Counted from the first letter of the stretch, positions 27,038 through 37,990 are shown. The stretch: 64,000 nt of DNA from Lusitaniella coriacea LEGE 07157 (GCF_015207425.1 NZ_JADEWZ010000002.1:1-64000), one strand, 5' to 3'. Notes: generated by a model from the sequence alone, not told the origin. Translations and numbers: made by a program.

Positions 27038-30000
27038 TTACCAAGGACTGCCAATCATCGTAAATGCGCTCCAATAGTAGGGATGGCTTAAATCCAACGT
27101 TCTCACCTGCAACTCCGGAGGAAGCGGGAAATTCCCCCCCGGCGTAATCAACTGACCCTCTTCAAAACGCACTTCACCGCGAATCATCGCCAGTTGTGCC
27201 TGACGCAAGGCTTCCGCTTTAATTGGCGCGTCTTGCAACTGTCCGTAAAACGCGCTCATCAATCCCAAGGTTCCCGAATCGCTGACGTACCAAAGGCTAC
27301 CCATTGCAGACTTAACCCCTGCTAACACCGCTAGTCCTGCAAATCCTAACTCTGCTTCCTCACTGCCAATTGCCGTGCGACAGGCACTCAAAACCAACAA
27401 CTCAACTGCCGGGTCGTGCCAACCCAGAGTACGTACGCTATCGAGGCTCAATTGAGTATCCCACAATTGAATGTAAGAGTTGCTCAACTTTCCAGATTTG
27501 AATTCGCCGTGGGTGGCAAGGTGAACGATGCCGTAGGGGGTTTGCGATTGCGCGGCTTTAAGATTATTAAGGGTGAATTCGCTGTTGAGAAATGCTTCTC
27601 CTTTCCACAATTGTTCTGTAATCAGCGCAACTTCTATCGGGACGGAGGGTAAGGGGGATTGAGTTTCAAATTCTTCAGAACCCATTGCTAACACCGAAAC
27701 ATTTCCCACATTTCCATAGCGGCTATCGGTTAAGGCAAGGCTGGGCATTAAACCCATGCTATAGCGCTCGATAATAAATCCTTGACCATCGTGCATCGCC
27801 GCTAGAGGAATCGCCCGTAACCCCGCATCTGTAATAAAAACAAGGTTTTGAATGTTTTGGGCTTGTAAGTCGGCTTCGAGGGGTTCGACAAGCCATTGAT
27901 ACATCTGTTGAGCGAGGGAACGATACCCCGAAGGACGATTGGCGTTGGTGGCGGTGGAACGAAAGCGCCTTGAGACTTTCAGGACTTCTTCGCGGGTGGC
28001 GTTGGTGCGGTGGCGAACCACTTGTCCGGAGGCGGTAACGAGGACGAGTTCTAAACGATCGCGCGATCTTGCTCCTTCATCATCTTCTAATTCCACGGTT
28101 GAAGAAAGGGTTGCGGGGATAAAGGTTGCATAAATTAATGCGGGTTTAATCCCTGTGGCGTTTTCGATGTCCCCCAGAATGCTTTGAGACTGTTCGAGAT
28201 TGAGGTCGGGAACTTCCGGAATTTGGAGATGATTTTCAAAGGTTTGGGTGAGGCGTTTATCCAGTTGGGCGACGTAACGGGAGAGTTCAATACTCACGGG
28301 AGTATTAGCGGTTAATTGCGGCGCAATCTCTTCGGGTTGAGAGAGTTGGTCGAATACCACGCGATCGGGGGCTGGGGGAGTCGTCGGGGTGGGTGTAGGC
28401 GTAATATCGGGAGGGGGAGGTGTCGTATCGGGAGTTGTTAAATCAACGGGATTCACGATAGGCGTGGCGGGTGCGTCGATACTCACCAAACTGAGATTAC
28501 CCCGTTGTGTGGTGAACAGAAAGGCTTCCCCAGATGTAAACTCAAAATCGCCACTGGTAATCGCTGCGGCGGTTCCGTTCTGAGTGGCGTTGCCAATTTC
28601 AAAAGGAGTTACGCCATTTCCACCGTGTCGAATCGTCATTGCACCGCTTCCGCTTCCCCCAATTGTGGAGATACTGGCGAGGGTTCCATTGCTGGCGGTA
28701 AAGCTGTCGATAGCGCGGAAAAAGCGCCCTGCGGTAATATCAACAGTTCCCCCCGTGGTTGCCCCTTGCGCGTTAATCCAACTCACCTGAATGTCGTTGA
28801 TGGGGTCGAGGGTAACGTTTCCGCCTTTCCCTGACGTTCCACTCGCATCAATCTGTCCGGCGGTAATCGCAGTGCTAGCGATAACTTGAATCGTTCCCCC
28901 ATCAACCCCGCCAGAAGCATTTAAATTCCCTGCCTCAATGCTCCCCGTCGTGCTATTTAGGGCGATGTTTCCCCCATTTGCCACAAGAGAACTCGAATCG
29001 ATTGTACCCACTTCGAGGTTACCATTTGCCGAGAGCGCGATCGCGCCCCCATTACTCGATAGTGAAGTCGAAATATCTCCTGTACTCACCGTCCCGTTCG
29101 TACTCGTTACCGTAACAGCCGCACCGGGATTGGTAATCGTTTCAGTCGTAATATTTTGATTCGCTCGTAACGTTAAATTCCCATCGCCCGTTATGTCAAA
29201 ACCTTGCGTATCAATCGAACCCTCACCCACAGGTGCTTGCAGCGTTGTCGCATCGTTGAATGTTGTATCCTCAAGAAAGGTAATCGCTCCACTGCCATCA
29301 TCCCGTCCGATAACAACCTGAGAAAACCCGTCCTGTATCGTATCCAGGTCAGGAGCATGGAGATTTAAGCGAGCATCGTTGAGTTCTTGCCCAACCGTAA
29401 TCCCCAAACTCGGCGTAAGCGGTTGCACTTGAAGCGTACCCGTCCCCGATACTTGCGAACCATTCACCAACGTGATTTCATCTCCCGTCGCGGTAATCGT
29501 TCCGCTTCCCCCGCTAATCGAACTATTGTTAATGTTAATGCTAGCGGTATTGGCACTACTTCCCACCAGAGTAATATTTCCCGTACCAGTGGTATCCAAA
29601 CGGCTATTATTCTCCAGGAAGATTCCGCGAGCAGTCCCCCCTCCAGCAAACCCCGTTCCTCGAAGCGAAATATTGCCACCACCAGCATCCAATACGGCAT
29701 TAGAGATGCTTACGCCATTCAGGTTTACCGCCGTTCCCTGCGCTGCATTATTTAAGGGATCTACCCCACCACCAAGGGTAATATTTCCACCATTAGAAGC
29801 AATATCCATCGCATTCAATCGAATCGCCCCCGCGCCATTACCATCTGCATCGGCATTCAGCGTGACATCCAGGCTTCCACCCCCAAGCGAGACAATCATT
29901 ACTTCCGTTATGTCAATCGTATTGTCTGCTTTCAGAATCAGTGCCGCATTATTCGCACCCGTTATACTGATGTCAACAGTGGTTAAATTGATATCGTTAT

Positions 30001-31576
30001 CGGCATCTAGCGTTAGTGTATTCCCGCTACTCCAGGTAATCGAGTCGTTAACGTCAATATCGCCAACTCCTCCTAAACCCGACGCGGTGGAAACAGTAAC
30101 GTCACTTAATGCCAGTTGATTTTGGAGAGTGGTTACATTGAGGTTGGAGGGTGTTGTTGCCGCATCAGAAAATATCCCTCCCCCAAAGGTCATTGTGGGC
30201 GTATCAACAGCATTGCTAATGGTAATATCGGTGGGATCGAGCAGGAGAGTTCCCACTTGACCGACAGGCGCGCTTAAATCCGCTAGTCCTTGGAATACAA
30301 GGGAATTTTTACCTGAAACTTCTGCAAAACCACCATCTCCGCCGTTCAGTCCGCCTGTGGCGCTAATTTCGCCGAAGAACCGCGTGACATCATCCGCCCA
30401 AACAATGACTCGCCCCCCATCACCATTGGTTAAAGCATCCGCAAGGAGTGCAGAATCACTACTGACAAAAGTACGCCACGCATTGGGGATCTCTCCCTGT
30501 CCTTGGTAGTCGCCGCCGACGCGAATGTTTCCCCCGCCAACATTTCCCGACGCATCGAGATTAGCCGCAATTAAACCGACGGTATTGCCCAAAACATCGA
30601 TATTTCCCCCCATTTGGGATGAGGAGACATCGAGATTCCCCGAAGCGATGGTAGTTCCCGTGTCTGTAGGAATTGTAATGCCAGTATTGCTCAGTTGGAC
30701 GCTGTTATCGGGATTGAGGGTGAGTCCGGTTTCAACTTGCGTCCCTGCGAGTAATGTGGGTAAATCGAGGGCGGTGAAGGATTGAAGATTACCTTGAGCA
30801 TCTCTTGGGGGTTCGATTTCCAAACTCAACAAGCTGTTGGGTTGCGAGATTCTAACAAGACGGGTTCCCGGAACGGAAGAGAGGTTAATCGTTCCCCCTG
30901 CCGTGGCAATGGTTCCGGTATTAATAACGGTTCCTCCCAATAGAGTAAAATTGTGTCCCGATGCAAGCGCTAAATCTCCCGCATTAATAATCGCACCCGG
31001 TTGCGAGAAGTCGAAGGCAAAGGTAGAAGGATTACCGATTAAATTCTCGTAATCATTGCTGCCAAAGGCATTGAACCAGTTATTATCGCCAAATCCAATT
31101 CCCGTTGCAGTGGTGGCAAAAAAGTCTGCTGGAACGTTTAAACTTGCGCCATTGCCAAAGATAATTCCCGCAGGATTCATTAAATATAAATTGGGATTTC
31201 CTCCAGACACTTGCAGGAGTCCGTTGATAATCGAAGGATCTCCCCCCACAACTCGGCTTAAAATATTTTGCAGTTGGGGAGTGGCGAGAAAATTGGCGAC
31301 TTGGTTGGCATCGAGTCCAAACTGTTGAAAGCTGTGAAAGAGGTTTGCGCCGTCGTTTGAAAGGGTTCCGCCGCTAATATCGAATTGATTGCCGTTGATG
31401 GTGACGGTTGTTCCGGTTCCCCCAATCTCAGGGGTAATCGATTGAGCGTTAGCAGGTGTTGAAAGAGCAGCAGTGAGGGCAATTCCTACAACCAGTCTTG
31501 TCGATCTAAGGGCAACGATATAATGATTTGCGGGTAAACCTTTCGCGTGAAAATATTCTGGCAGAGTACGTTTCAT
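27038..31576 (-). CDS. TPS-domain exoprotein fused to a C-terminal CHAT protease
   Basis: From the ATG at 31576 the protein has 1512 residues. A signal peptide ends near STPANAQS; the haemagglutination-activity (TPS) domain follows (about 45-250: GTNxFHSF-type block [33 protein letters not shown]). A long repetitive beta-helix rich in Gly, Asn and Thr runs to about 1080, then a [11 protein letters not shown] linker. The last 320 residues form a CHAT domain with catalytic H1356 (HLATHGEF) and C1399 (LSACRTAIG). CHAT proteases belong to the caspase/separase fold. TPS domains are exported by an FhaC-like TpsB partner, which is not in the window. The peptidase may therefore act at the cell surface. 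Confidence 0.9.
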   Translation of the reverse strand: MKRTLPEYFHAKGLPANHYIVALRSTRLVVGIALTAALSTPANAQSITPEIGGTGTTVTINGNQFDISGGTLSNDGANLFHSFQQFGLDANQVANFLATPQLQNILSRVVGGDPSIINGLLQVSGGNPNLYLMNPAGIIFGNGASLNVPADFFATTATGIGFGDNNWFNAFGSNDYENLIGNPSTFAFDFSQPGAIINAGDLALASGHNFTLLGGTVINTGTIATAGGTINLSSVPGTRLVRISQPNSLLSLEIEPPRDAQGNLQSFTALDLPTLLAGTQVETGLTLNPDNSVQLSNTGITIPTDTGTTIASGNLDVSSSQMGGNIDVLGNTVGLIAANLDASGNVGGGNIRVGGDYQGQGEIPNAWRTFVSSDSALLADALTNGDGGRVIVWADDVTRFFGEISATGGLNGGDGGFAEVSGKNSLVFQGLADLSAPVGQVGTLLLDPTDITISNAVDTPTMTFGGGIFSDAATTPSNLNVTTLQNQLALSDVTVSTASGLGGVGDIDVNDSITWSSGNTLTLDADNDINLTTVDISITGANNAALILKADNTIDITEVMIVSLGGGSLDVTLNADADGNGAGAIRLNAMDIASNGGNITLGGGVDPLNNAAQGTAVNLNGVSISNAVLDAGGGNISLRGTGFAGGGTARGIFLENNSRLDTTGTGNITLVGSSANTASININNSSISGGSGTITATGDEITLVNGSQVSGTGTLQVQPLTPSLGITVGQELNDARLNLHAPDLDTIQDGFSQVVIGRDDGSGAITFLEDTTFNDATTLQAPVGEGSIDTQGFDITGDGNLTLRANQNITTETITNPGAAVTVTSTNGTVSTGDISTSLSSNGGAIALSANGNLEVGTIDSSSLVANGGNIALNSTTGSIEAGNLNASGGVDGGTIQVIASTAITAGQIDASGTSGKGGNVTLDPINDIQVSWINAQGATTGGTVDITAGRFFRAIDSFTASNGTLASISTIGGSGSGAMTIRHGGNGVTPFEIGNATQNGTAAAITSGDFEFTSGEAFLFTTQRGNLSLVSIDAPATPIVNPVDLTTPDTTPPPPDITPTPTPTTPPAPDRVVFDQLSQPEEIAPQLTANTPVSIELSRYVAQLDKRLTQTFENHLQIPEVPDLNLEQSQSILGDIENATGIKPALIYATFIPATLSSTVELEDDEGARSRDRLELVLVTASGQVVRHRTNATREEVLKVSRRFRSTATNANRPSGYRSLAQQMYQWLVEPLEADLQAQNIQNLVFITDAGLRAIPLAAMHDGQGFIIERYSMGLMPSLALTDSRYGNVGNVSVLAMGSEEFETQSPLPSVPIEVALITEQLWKGEAFLNSEFTLNNLKAAQSQTPYGIVHLATHGEFKSGKLSNSYIQLWDTQLSLDSVRTLGWHDPAVELLVLSACRTAIGSEEAELGFAGLAVLAGVKSAMGSLWYVSDSGTLGLMSAFYGQLQDAPIKAEALRQAQLAMIRGEVRFEEGQLITPGGNFPLPPELQVRTLDLSHPYYWSAFTMIGSPW

Positions 31577-31924
31577 TGTTGAATGCAAAGGGGTGAACTA
31601 AAGATACGAGTTATCTATCATTGCTTTCGCAAGTTTCCGCGTTGAATCCTTTTGAGCTGGGGGAGCGAGTTGCTCAATATTGCAAGTCGAATCGATTGCT
31701 GCAAACTTTCTGTGAGGAACGTTTTATTCTAAATGTAGGTACGCGATTCAAAAAGGATATGCTTTCAGCAGCACGCGATTCCTATCGGACTGTTCTTTTT
31801 GCCAGTCTAGCCAAAAATTTTGAAGGTGTCATTCTTAGGGATTAATGTCCTTACCAACAACCGTTGCATGAAACCCACTTAAACCTCAATTTATTTACTT
31901 TTCTGAATCTTATTTCTAACGATC
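31577..31924 (+). other. Spacer between the exported CHAT gene and the ABC-2 permease
   Basis: About 348 bases that should hold divergent promoters. A 74-codon frame at 31621-31845 begins with TTG, lacks a ribosome site and resembles no known protein, so it is not called. No hairpin or repeat stood out. Confidence 0.35.
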
Positions 31925-33049
31925 GTGAAAATCCTAAAGCATTTATTCGAGAGTCGTTTTTTTGCCCTGGTAATCAAGGAAATTCATCAGATTCTTAGGG
32001 ACAAATCTTTGATTATTTTTCTGATTTTTCCACCAACGATTCAATTATTGATTTATGGGTTTGCTTTGAACCCGGACGTACAAAATTTAAATATTGGAAT
32101 TGTCGATCGCGCGCAAACTTACGAAAGCCGCGAAATGGTTGCCGCACTGACGGAAAATGATGTTTTTGTGGCACATCGATTTTTTTTAGATGAGGGGAAT
32201 TTAGCCCAGGAGGTTCGAGAAGGAAACTTAACCGCAGGGGTGGTCATTCCTCAAGAGTTTGCAAGGAATATCGAACAGGATCGCACGGCAGAGGTGCAAA
32301 TTTTCATCGATGGGGTTGATGCCAACACCGCAGGAATTGCAAGCGGCTATATGCAACAAATTATCGAGCAGTACAATCGCCAATTGAATGCTAATATTAC
32401 GCCCCTCTTAGCAAACACTCAAACCATTTTTCTCTACAATCCTGGACTAAAGAGTAGTTGGTTTTTTGTACCAGGAATGATGGGCGTTATTTTTACGCTG
32501 ATTAGTTCGTTGGTTTCTGCGGGAACGGTGGTACGAGAAAAGGATGTAGGAACCCTAGAACAACTTTTGATGACTCCGGCAAATGCCTGGGAAATCCTTC
32601 TCGCAAAAATCGTCCCTTTATTTATTTTATTAATGGGAGATGTCGTCTTGGCATTGTGCTTGGGAAGATTGGTTTTTGACGTTCCTTTTCGAGGTAATTT
32701 ATTGCTCTTTTTTGCCCTTTCTGGATTGTATGTTTTTGTGGGAATGGGAATCGGAATTATGTTAGCAACGATTTCTCGTACCCAACAGCAGGCATTTTTA
32801 ACCTCATTTTTTATTAATTTACCCCTGATTCAATTATCCGGCGCGATCGCGCCCATTGAAAGTATGCCCCCTCTCCTCCAGTCTCTCTCCTTCTTCAACC
32901 CCCTGCGTCACTACGTCGCCATCGTCCGGGGAATTATGCTCAAAGGGGTAGGATTAGATGTATTAGGATTCCACGCGATCGCGCTTTTCCTCTTTGCTGT
33001 TGTAATCCTCTCTGTCAGTATTAATCGCTTCCGCCGCCAACTTGTCTAA
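31925..33049 (+). CDS. ABC-2 type transporter permease
   Basis: A 374-residue inner-membrane permease of the YhhJ/YbhS-like ABC-2 group. It has an N-terminal membrane segment (SLIIFLIFPPTIQLLIYGFA), a soluble domain of about 130 residues (NIGIVDRAQTYESREMVAAL), then five membrane segments including the signature GTVVREKDVGTLEQLLMTPA and FINLPLIQLSGAIAPIESMP. It starts with GTG. Such permeases usually pair with an ATPase and an HlyD-type adaptor, none of which is adjacent, so partners must be elsewhere. The substrate is unknown. Confidence 0.88.
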   Translation: MKILKHLFESRFFALVIKEIHQILRDKSLIIFLIFPPTIQLLIYGFALNPDVQNLNIGIVDRAQTYESREMVAALTENDVFVAHRFFLDEGNLAQEVREGNLTAGVVIPQEFARNIEQDRTAEVQIFIDGVDANTAGIASGYMQQIIEQYNRQLNANITPLLANTQTIFLYNPGLKSSWFFVPGMMGVIFTLISSLVSAGTVVREKDVGTLEQLLMTPANAWEILLAKIVPLFILLMGDVVLALCLGRLVFDVPFRGNLLLFFALSGLYVFVGMGIGIMLATISRTQQQAFLTSFFINLPLIQLSGAIAPIESMPPLLQSLSFFNPLRHYVAIVRGIMLKGVGLDVLGFHAIALFLFAVVILSVSINRFRRQLV

Positions 33050-33138
33050 CCCTAAAAATACGGAAACTTGAATTGATGGGGGGAACCCGACTCCATATTT
33101 GTACGTCAGCGATCCTAACCAGGGTTCCTCTTCACCTT

Positions 33139-33189
33139 TGTGAAGTTTTCATGAAGCTCCTTGTCGGATAATGTGAAATTCTCATGAAG
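33139..33189 (+). promoter_or_regulatory. Paired 18-bp direct repeats, possible regulator site
   Basis: TGTGAAGTTTTCATGAAG (33139-33156) recurs as TGTGAAATTCTCATGAAG (33172-33189), 16 of 18 matching, with start-to-start distance 33 bp, three helical turns. Each contains a TTCATGAA-like palindrome. They lie about 100-150 bp before the ATG of a secreted protein, with TACTAT (a possible -10) near 33235. This layout suits cooperative binding of a transcription factor on one DNA face. The regulator is not identified. Confidence 0.5.
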
Positions 33190-33290
33190 AATGCTAATAT
33201 TTTATTCGATTGGAGAAAAATAAACTCTGAAGGTACTATAGTAGTCATTAATACATAAGAGAAAACCCTGAAGCGGAGGATTTAGTCAAA

Positions 33291-33878
33291 ATGCTAAAAA
33301 CCTTTTCGTCTTTAGTGAGTCAGACTGGTGTTGCCATTGCTCGCAAATCCATTAAAACTCACCGATTAGCGATTAGTACAACGTTGTGTTTGAGTGTGAT
33401 AGGTGTGAGTTCGGCTTCAGCAATTTCACTGGATTTCGCATCTTCGGGTTCTCAGGGTAGCATCATCGCCAACACTGCATTTACAGCGAATGAATCCAGC
33501 AATTCTTTTGAAACCAATCCAGTCTCTTCCCTAGTGGAACCTCGCGAAAATCAAAGAAACGAACCGAGTCACAATATTGCGGTTCTCCCCCAATCTCCCG
33601 CGCGATCGCTGTTACTCAACGGCAACCATCGGGATAACATCAGCAGTGCAACTCAGCTCTCCCCGTTGTTGGAAGCCACAAAACCTCGGCAGTGGACACC
33701 TGTAATGGACTCCGAAATGCTGCAACTCTTCGTTGCTTCAGCAACCGTTTTGAACAAGTTGGAACGCAAACATGAAAGCGTAGAAAAGAAAGGAATCAGC
33801 GGAATTACCAACTACTATCTCTACCGTTCCTCAAAACTAGATAACGATGAGGAAGAATCGAAAAAAGACAAACGCTAA
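33291..33878 (+). CDS. Secreted hypothetical protein
   Basis: A 195-residue protein with a long signal peptide (basic start, then LAISTTLCLSVIGVSSASA) and a probable cleavage near ASA/ISLDFA around residue 45. The mature part is Ser and Asn rich, with RQWTPVMDSEMLQLFVASAT and a charged end (NDEEESKKDKR). No known family. GGAGG lies 11 bases before the ATG. The gene is preceded by two strong direct repeats that may control it. Export to the periplasm or medium is inferred from the signal peptide only. Confidence 0.7.
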   Translation: MLKTFSSLVSQTGVAIARKSIKTHRLAISTTLCLSVIGVSSASAISLDFASSGSQGSIIANTAFTANESSNSFETNPVSSLVEPRENQRNEPSHNIAVLPQSPARSLLLNGNHRDNISSATQLSPLLEATKPRQWTPVMDSEMLQLFVASATVLNKLERKHESVEKKGISGITNYYLYRSSKLDNDEEESKKDKR

Positions 33879-34111
33879 AGATTAAAGCATAAAAACATCG
33901 AATCTCTAGTCATTCAAGCAACTCAAAAGCTAGCTCGTATCCTTATAATTGGGAGAAAGCTGGCTTTTTTCATTAGAAATGGCAATAAGAGACTTTGCGG
34001 TCAATCCGTCACCCTAATTGAGAATTGCCATAGTGTATCAATTTTCCAAAAAGCTTTCAGATTGGGAACATCAAGAGAGAAAATTAAGACTGTGGTAGAG
34101 AAAACAAAATA

Positions 34112-35752
34112 ATGGTTGATTCCGTTGCCCAAAGCAAACTCGACGCATCGAACCTTTCCTCCGATCGCGCGGAAGATTTCAATTTAGCAGCAATTGATAT
34201 CGGGACAAACTCGATTCACATGGTCATTGCGCGCATTCACTGTGCGCTTCCCGCCTTGACCATTATCGCCAAAGAAAAAGATACCGTGCGGTTGGGCGAT
34301 CGCGACCCCAAAACCAAACGCCTAACCCCAGAAGCCATGCAGCGCGCCCTAGGATCCTTGCGACGCTGTAAAGATTTAGCCAAAGCCTTCGAGGTCAAAC
34401 AGATCGTTGCAGTCGCCACAAGCGCCATGCGAGAGGCTCCCAACGGTGCGGAATTCCTACAACAGATCGAAGCGGAAGTGGGGTTGCAGGTTAATCTCAT
34501 CTCTGGGCCCGAAGAAGCGCGGCGCATTTATCTCGGCGTTCTCTCTTGTATGGACTTCCAAAACAAACCCCAAGTCGTGATCGACATTGGCGGCGGTTCC
34601 ACAGAAATTATCCTGGCGGATATTTATCAACCGCGTTTCCTGAGTAGCACGAAAGTGGGTGCCGTTCGCCTCACCCAAGATTTTGTCACCACAGATCCCG
34701 TCAGTCGCGAACAGTTGGGCTATTTGCAAGCCTATGTGCGGGGAATGCTCGAACGCCCCATTGATGACTTGCGCGCCCAATTACAACCCAGCGAACAAGT
34801 TGGTGCAATTGGAACGTCCGGGACAATTAAAACCCTTGCAACCATCGATGCAATGGAAAAGACGGGCAGCGAACCCAATCCCCTCCAAGGCTATCAACTA
34901 ACCCTGCAAGCCCTAGAAAAACTCCTAAATCGCCTTGCTTCCTTAAGTTATGAAGAACGCAGTCAAATTCCGGGAATGGATGCCAAACGCTCGGAAATTA
35001 TTGTCGCGGGGGCAGTGGTTTTATGTGAGGCGATGAAACGGCTAGAACTAGACTCTATAACGATTTGCGAGCGAGCATTACGGGAGGGCGCGATCGTCGA
35101 TTGGATGATTGCTCGCGGTTTTATTGAAGATCGCCTTTGCTATCAAGGGGAAGTGCGCAAGCGCAGCGTTCTGAAAATTGCCCGCAAATATCAGGTCAAA
35201 ATGGAATATTCCGAGCGCGTTGCCAATTTTGCCCTCAGTTTATTTAATCAATTAAAAGGACATCTGCACGATTGGGGAGAAGACGAGCGAGAATTGTTGT
35301 GGGCGGCTGGAATGCTCCACAATAGCGGACTCTACATTTCCCATTCATCCCATCACAAACATTCTTATTACCTCATTCGCAATGCGGAACTTCTGGGATT
35401 TACCGAGCTGGAAATCGAACTGATTGCCAATATTTCCCGCTACCACCGCAAGAGCAAACCCAAGAAAAAGCACGAGAGTTATAACAATTTGCCTAGTAAA
35501 GAAGAGCGGATTTTGGTGAATCAATTGAGCGCAATTCTTCGCCTTGCGGTTGGTTTAGATCGGCGACAAACCGGAACGATTCAACGGGTTCAGTGTGATT
35601 TTCGCCCCAATTCTCGTAAGCTAAAATTATATATTTTTCCAACCGATCCGAACGATCCTTGCGAGTTAGAATTGTGGAATTTGGATTATAAGAAAGTGGC
35701 ATTTGAAGAAGAGTTTGGGGTTAAAACGATCGCACAACTTAAACTAGATTGA
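34112..35752 (+). CDS. ppx: Exopolyphosphatase, Ppx/GppA family
   Basis: Hydrolyses terminal phosphate of polyphosphate (Ppx) or of pppGpp (GppA) in the cytoplasm. The 546-residue protein has AIDIGTNSIHMVIARI, VAVATSAMREAPNG, LISGPEEARRIYLGV, VVIDIGGGSTEIILA and GAIGTSGTIKTLA in order, the actin-like ATPase-fold motifs of the family. A C-terminal HD-type domain follows (AAGMLHNSGLYISHSSHHKH), which fits long Ppx rather than short GppA. Bacterial Ppx proteins are around 500 residues, so length is normal. No ppk gene is adjacent. Confidence 0.93.
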   Translation: MVDSVAQSKLDASNLSSDRAEDFNLAAIDIGTNSIHMVIARIHCALPALTIIAKEKDTVRLGDRDPKTKRLTPEAMQRALGSLRRCKDLAKAFEVKQIVAVATSAMREAPNGAEFLQQIEAEVGLQVNLISGPEEARRIYLGVLSCMDFQNKPQVVIDIGGGSTEIILADIYQPRFLSSTKVGAVRLTQDFVTTDPVSREQLGYLQAYVRGMLERPIDDLRAQLQPSEQVGAIGTSGTIKTLATIDAMEKTGSEPNPLQGYQLTLQALEKLLNRLASLSYEERSQIPGMDAKRSEIIVAGAVVLCEAMKRLELDSITICERALREGAIVDWMIARGFIEDRLCYQGEVRKRSVLKIARKYQVKMEYSERVANFALSLFNQLKGHLHDWGEDERELLWAAGMLHNSGLYISHSSHHKHSYYLIRNAELLGFTELEIELIANISRYHRKSKPKKKHESYNNLPSKEERILVNQLSAILRLAVGLDRRQTGTIQRVQCDFRPNSRKLKLYIFPTDPNDPCELELWNLDYKKVAFEEEFGVKTIAQLKLD

Positions 35753-35956
35753 AATACTCCTTTGGCTAAAGCCGAGAGGATTCTAGGATACAGTGCCGGG
35801 TATCGATTACTCCTCATATGAAATCCTCTGAATCGACTATGAGTATAATCTTACAGTAATGGGAAGTTCAGATGTTTTACTGAGGCTGTTTAAGGGGTTT
35901 TCTTCTCAATAAGTAAAGGTTAAGCTGATTTTAGGTTAATCAGTTAAGACAAAAAA

Positions 35957-36670
35957 ATGAATTCAAACAAAGTCGCGATCGTGACGGCAGCTAGTCGTGG
36001 AATAGGTGCGGGGTGTGCCAAGGAGTTAGCCGCACGAGGATATCAAGTATCATTGATTGCACGAAGCGATCGCGTTTTATATCTCGCTCAAGAACTTAAT
36101 GGTATTGCCATACAAGGTTCAATATCAGTTTTTGAAGATTTAGAACGATTAGTTCAGAACACACTAAATAAATTCGGCAGAATCGATGCGGTAGTTAATA
36201 GTTTTGGCGATCCACCTCGTTCTGAATTGCTCGATATTGACGATGAAATGTGGCTCGAAAATTTTGAAATGCTGTTTTTAAGCGTAGTTCGCATTGCTAA
36301 ATTAGTTACAAAACCAATGCAGGAACAAGGGGGTGGTGCGATCGTTAATATTTCCGCTTGTGACTCTCAAGAACCAGAATTGGGAACTGCTTTCAGTGGA
36401 ACACTTCGCGCTGCAATGGAAGGCTTTACTAAACTATATGCCAAACGGTATCGTGCCGATCGTATTCGCATGAATTCAGTAGCACCATTTTTCGTAGCAG
36501 ATAGCATCGAAGAATTAGAAGGGTGGAACGTACCATCTGACTTGATGTGGGGTCGTCCTACTACATACTCAGAACTAGCTAAGACGGTAGCTTTCTTGAT
36601 TTCAGATGATGCCAAATTTATTACGGGTACAACTCTTAAAGTAGACGAAGCTCGTTCGGCAGCGATTTAG
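35957..36670 (+). CDS. Short-chain dehydrogenase/reductase family protein, altered active site
   Basis: A 237-residue Rossmann-fold SDR with TAASRGIGAGCAKELA (NAD(P)-binding), a variant NAG block reading VNSFGD, and VNISACDS carrying the catalytic Ser. The usual YxxxK reads FSGTLRAAMEGFTKL, so Tyr is Phe and the Lys position is Leu with Arg next to it. Most SDRs need Tyr and Lys, so this may be inactive, atypical or regulatory. It follows ppx by about 200 bp on the same strand and lies before a ureidoglycolate lyase-like gene, but no pathway is evident. Confidence 0.85.
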   Translation: MNSNKVAIVTAASRGIGAGCAKELAARGYQVSLIARSDRVLYLAQELNGIAIQGSISVFEDLERLVQNTLNKFGRIDAVVNSFGDPPRSELLDIDDEMWLENFEMLFLSVVRIAKLVTKPMQEQGGGAIVNISACDSQEPELGTAFSGTLRAAMEGFTKLYAKRYRADRIRMNSVAPFFVADSIEELEGWNVPSDLMWGRPTTYSELAKTVAFLISDDAKFITGTTLKVDEARSAAI

Positions 36671-36739
36671 TTCAATTGATGGAAACTCACGATCGCATTG
36701 TTTGATGAAAAGTTGCAAACAAATTTAAATGCATAACTA

Positions 36740-37231
36740 ATGACTCCCTCTCACTCCCTTCAACGCCTTTCCGCACAACCGATGACTCGCGAAAACTTTC
36801 AACCCTACGGACAATTTATTACTCCCTCTACCGACAGCAAACCTTACGGGAATGACGACGCACAATTGGATTTAAGTAACGGCACCCCTCGCTTTTACAT
36901 CATGCGCCTTCAACAAAGAGGACGCACCTTTCACACCATTACGCGCCATCAACGATGTACTCAATGTTTGGGTTCCTTGGAAGGAAAAGACTGGTTGATT
37001 GCGGTTTCGCCGCCTTCCGAATCGAATCGTCCGGATTTAGAACAAATGAAAGCCTTTCGCATTCCGGGTAACGGTTTTATTAAACTCGCACGGGGAACTT
37101 GGCACGCGGGCCCTTATTTTGATCACGAGGCTGTGGATTTTTATAACCTGGAACTGAGCGACACGAACGAAATCGACTATTTTACACACAATTTCAGAGA
37201 AATCGAGGGATTAACGTTTGAAATTCTCTAA
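36740..37231 (+). CDS. Ureidoglycolate lyase-like cupin protein (AllA family)
   Basis: A 163-residue protein with the AllA fold signature: LSAQPMTRENFQPYGQFITP, HTITRHQRCTQCLGSLEGKD, and KLARGTWHAGPYFDHEAVDF. AllA splits ureidoglycolate to glyoxylate and urea in purine-ureide breakdown. No other allantoin-degradation or urease genes are adjacent, so the substrate here is uncertain. Length matches the family (about 160-170). It lies 70 bp after the SDR gene on the same strand, perhaps in one transcript. Confidence 0.82.
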   Translation: MTPSHSLQRLSAQPMTRENFQPYGQFITPSTDSKPYGNDDAQLDLSNGTPRFYIMRLQQRGRTFHTITRHQRCTQCLGSLEGKDWLIAVSPPSESNRPDLEQMKAFRIPGNGFIKLARGTWHAGPYFDHEAVDFYNLELSDTNEIDYFTHNFREIEGLTFEIL

Positions 37232-37291
37232 TTTCAGCTAAGGGAAGCGGTTTCGTTACAATACAAATAGCGATCGCGGACATTCAAACCC

Positions 37292-37990
37292 ATGCTAGAC
37301 TACACCTCGCTCACTCCCCTGCCCACAGCAGAAGAATTACCCTGTTCCGATGAAACCCCGGTGGATAACGAACTGCAAAACCTCATTCCCAATTTACTGT
37401 TAGCGATCCTTGCACTGATTTGGTCGCAGCGACAGGATTGGTTTTTTGGGGTGGATATGGGGATTTACTACATTCCACAACGCCATCCACAACCTCTCGT
37501 TCCCGATGGTTTTTTGAGTATTGGCGTGGAACGACACAAAGGGGAACAGGGACGATTGAGTTACGTTCTGTGGGAAGAAGGGGGAATTGTGCCTTGTTTG
37601 GCAATTGAGTGCGTCTCTCATACCTACAACGGCGAGTACGACAGCAAATTGGAAAAGTATGTGGAGTTGGGCGTTCTCTACTACGTCGTCTACAATCCCG
37701 ATTATTGGCAGCGTCGCGATCGCGAACCTTTTGAAGTTTATCGCCTTGTGGAAGGGAATTACATTCGCCAATCGGGAGAACCAGTTTGGATGCCGGAAGT
37801 GGGTTTAGGAATTGGACGGGGAGAGGGAACCTATAAGGGATGGATGCGAGAATGGTTGTATTGGTACGACGAAGCGGGGAATTGCTATCCCAGTCCGGAT
37901 GACGCGATCGCGCAACAACAACAACGCCTAGAAGAAATGGAAGCGATGCTGCAACAATACCGCGATCGCTTTGGAGATTTGAATTCCTAG
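37292..37990 (+). CDS. Uma2 family (DUF820) nuclease-fold protein
   Basis: A 232-residue Uma2-family protein. Nuclease-fold residues are VPDGFLSIG, LAIECVSHT and KLEKYVELG, a complete PD-ExK-like set. It differs strongly from the tandem pair at 2.2-3.8 kb. The C-terminus (QQQQRLEEMEAMLQQYRDRF) is a coiled coil. It lies 27 bases before the TPR-CHAT gene and may be co-transcribed with it. Confidence 0.85.
   Translation: MLDYTSLTPLPTAEELPCSDETPVDNELQNLIPNLLLAILALIWSQRQDWFFGVDMGIYYIPQRHPQPLVPDGFLSIGVERHKGEQGRLSYVLWEEGGIVPCLAIECVSHTYNGEYDSKLEKYVELGVLYYVVYNPDYWQRRDREPFEVYRLVEGNYIRQSGEPVWMPEVGLGIGRGEGTYKGWMREWLYWYDEAGNCYPSPDDAIAQQQQRLEEMEAMLQQYRDRFGDLNS

Noticed and set aside
28505-30119. Several plus-strand frames opposite the TPS-CHAT gene
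   Set aside because: They arise from the repetitive, low-stop content of the beta-helix on the other strand.
31621-31845. 74-codon frame after the exported CHAT gene
   Set aside because: TTG start without a ribosome site, no match to a known protein, and located where promoters should be.
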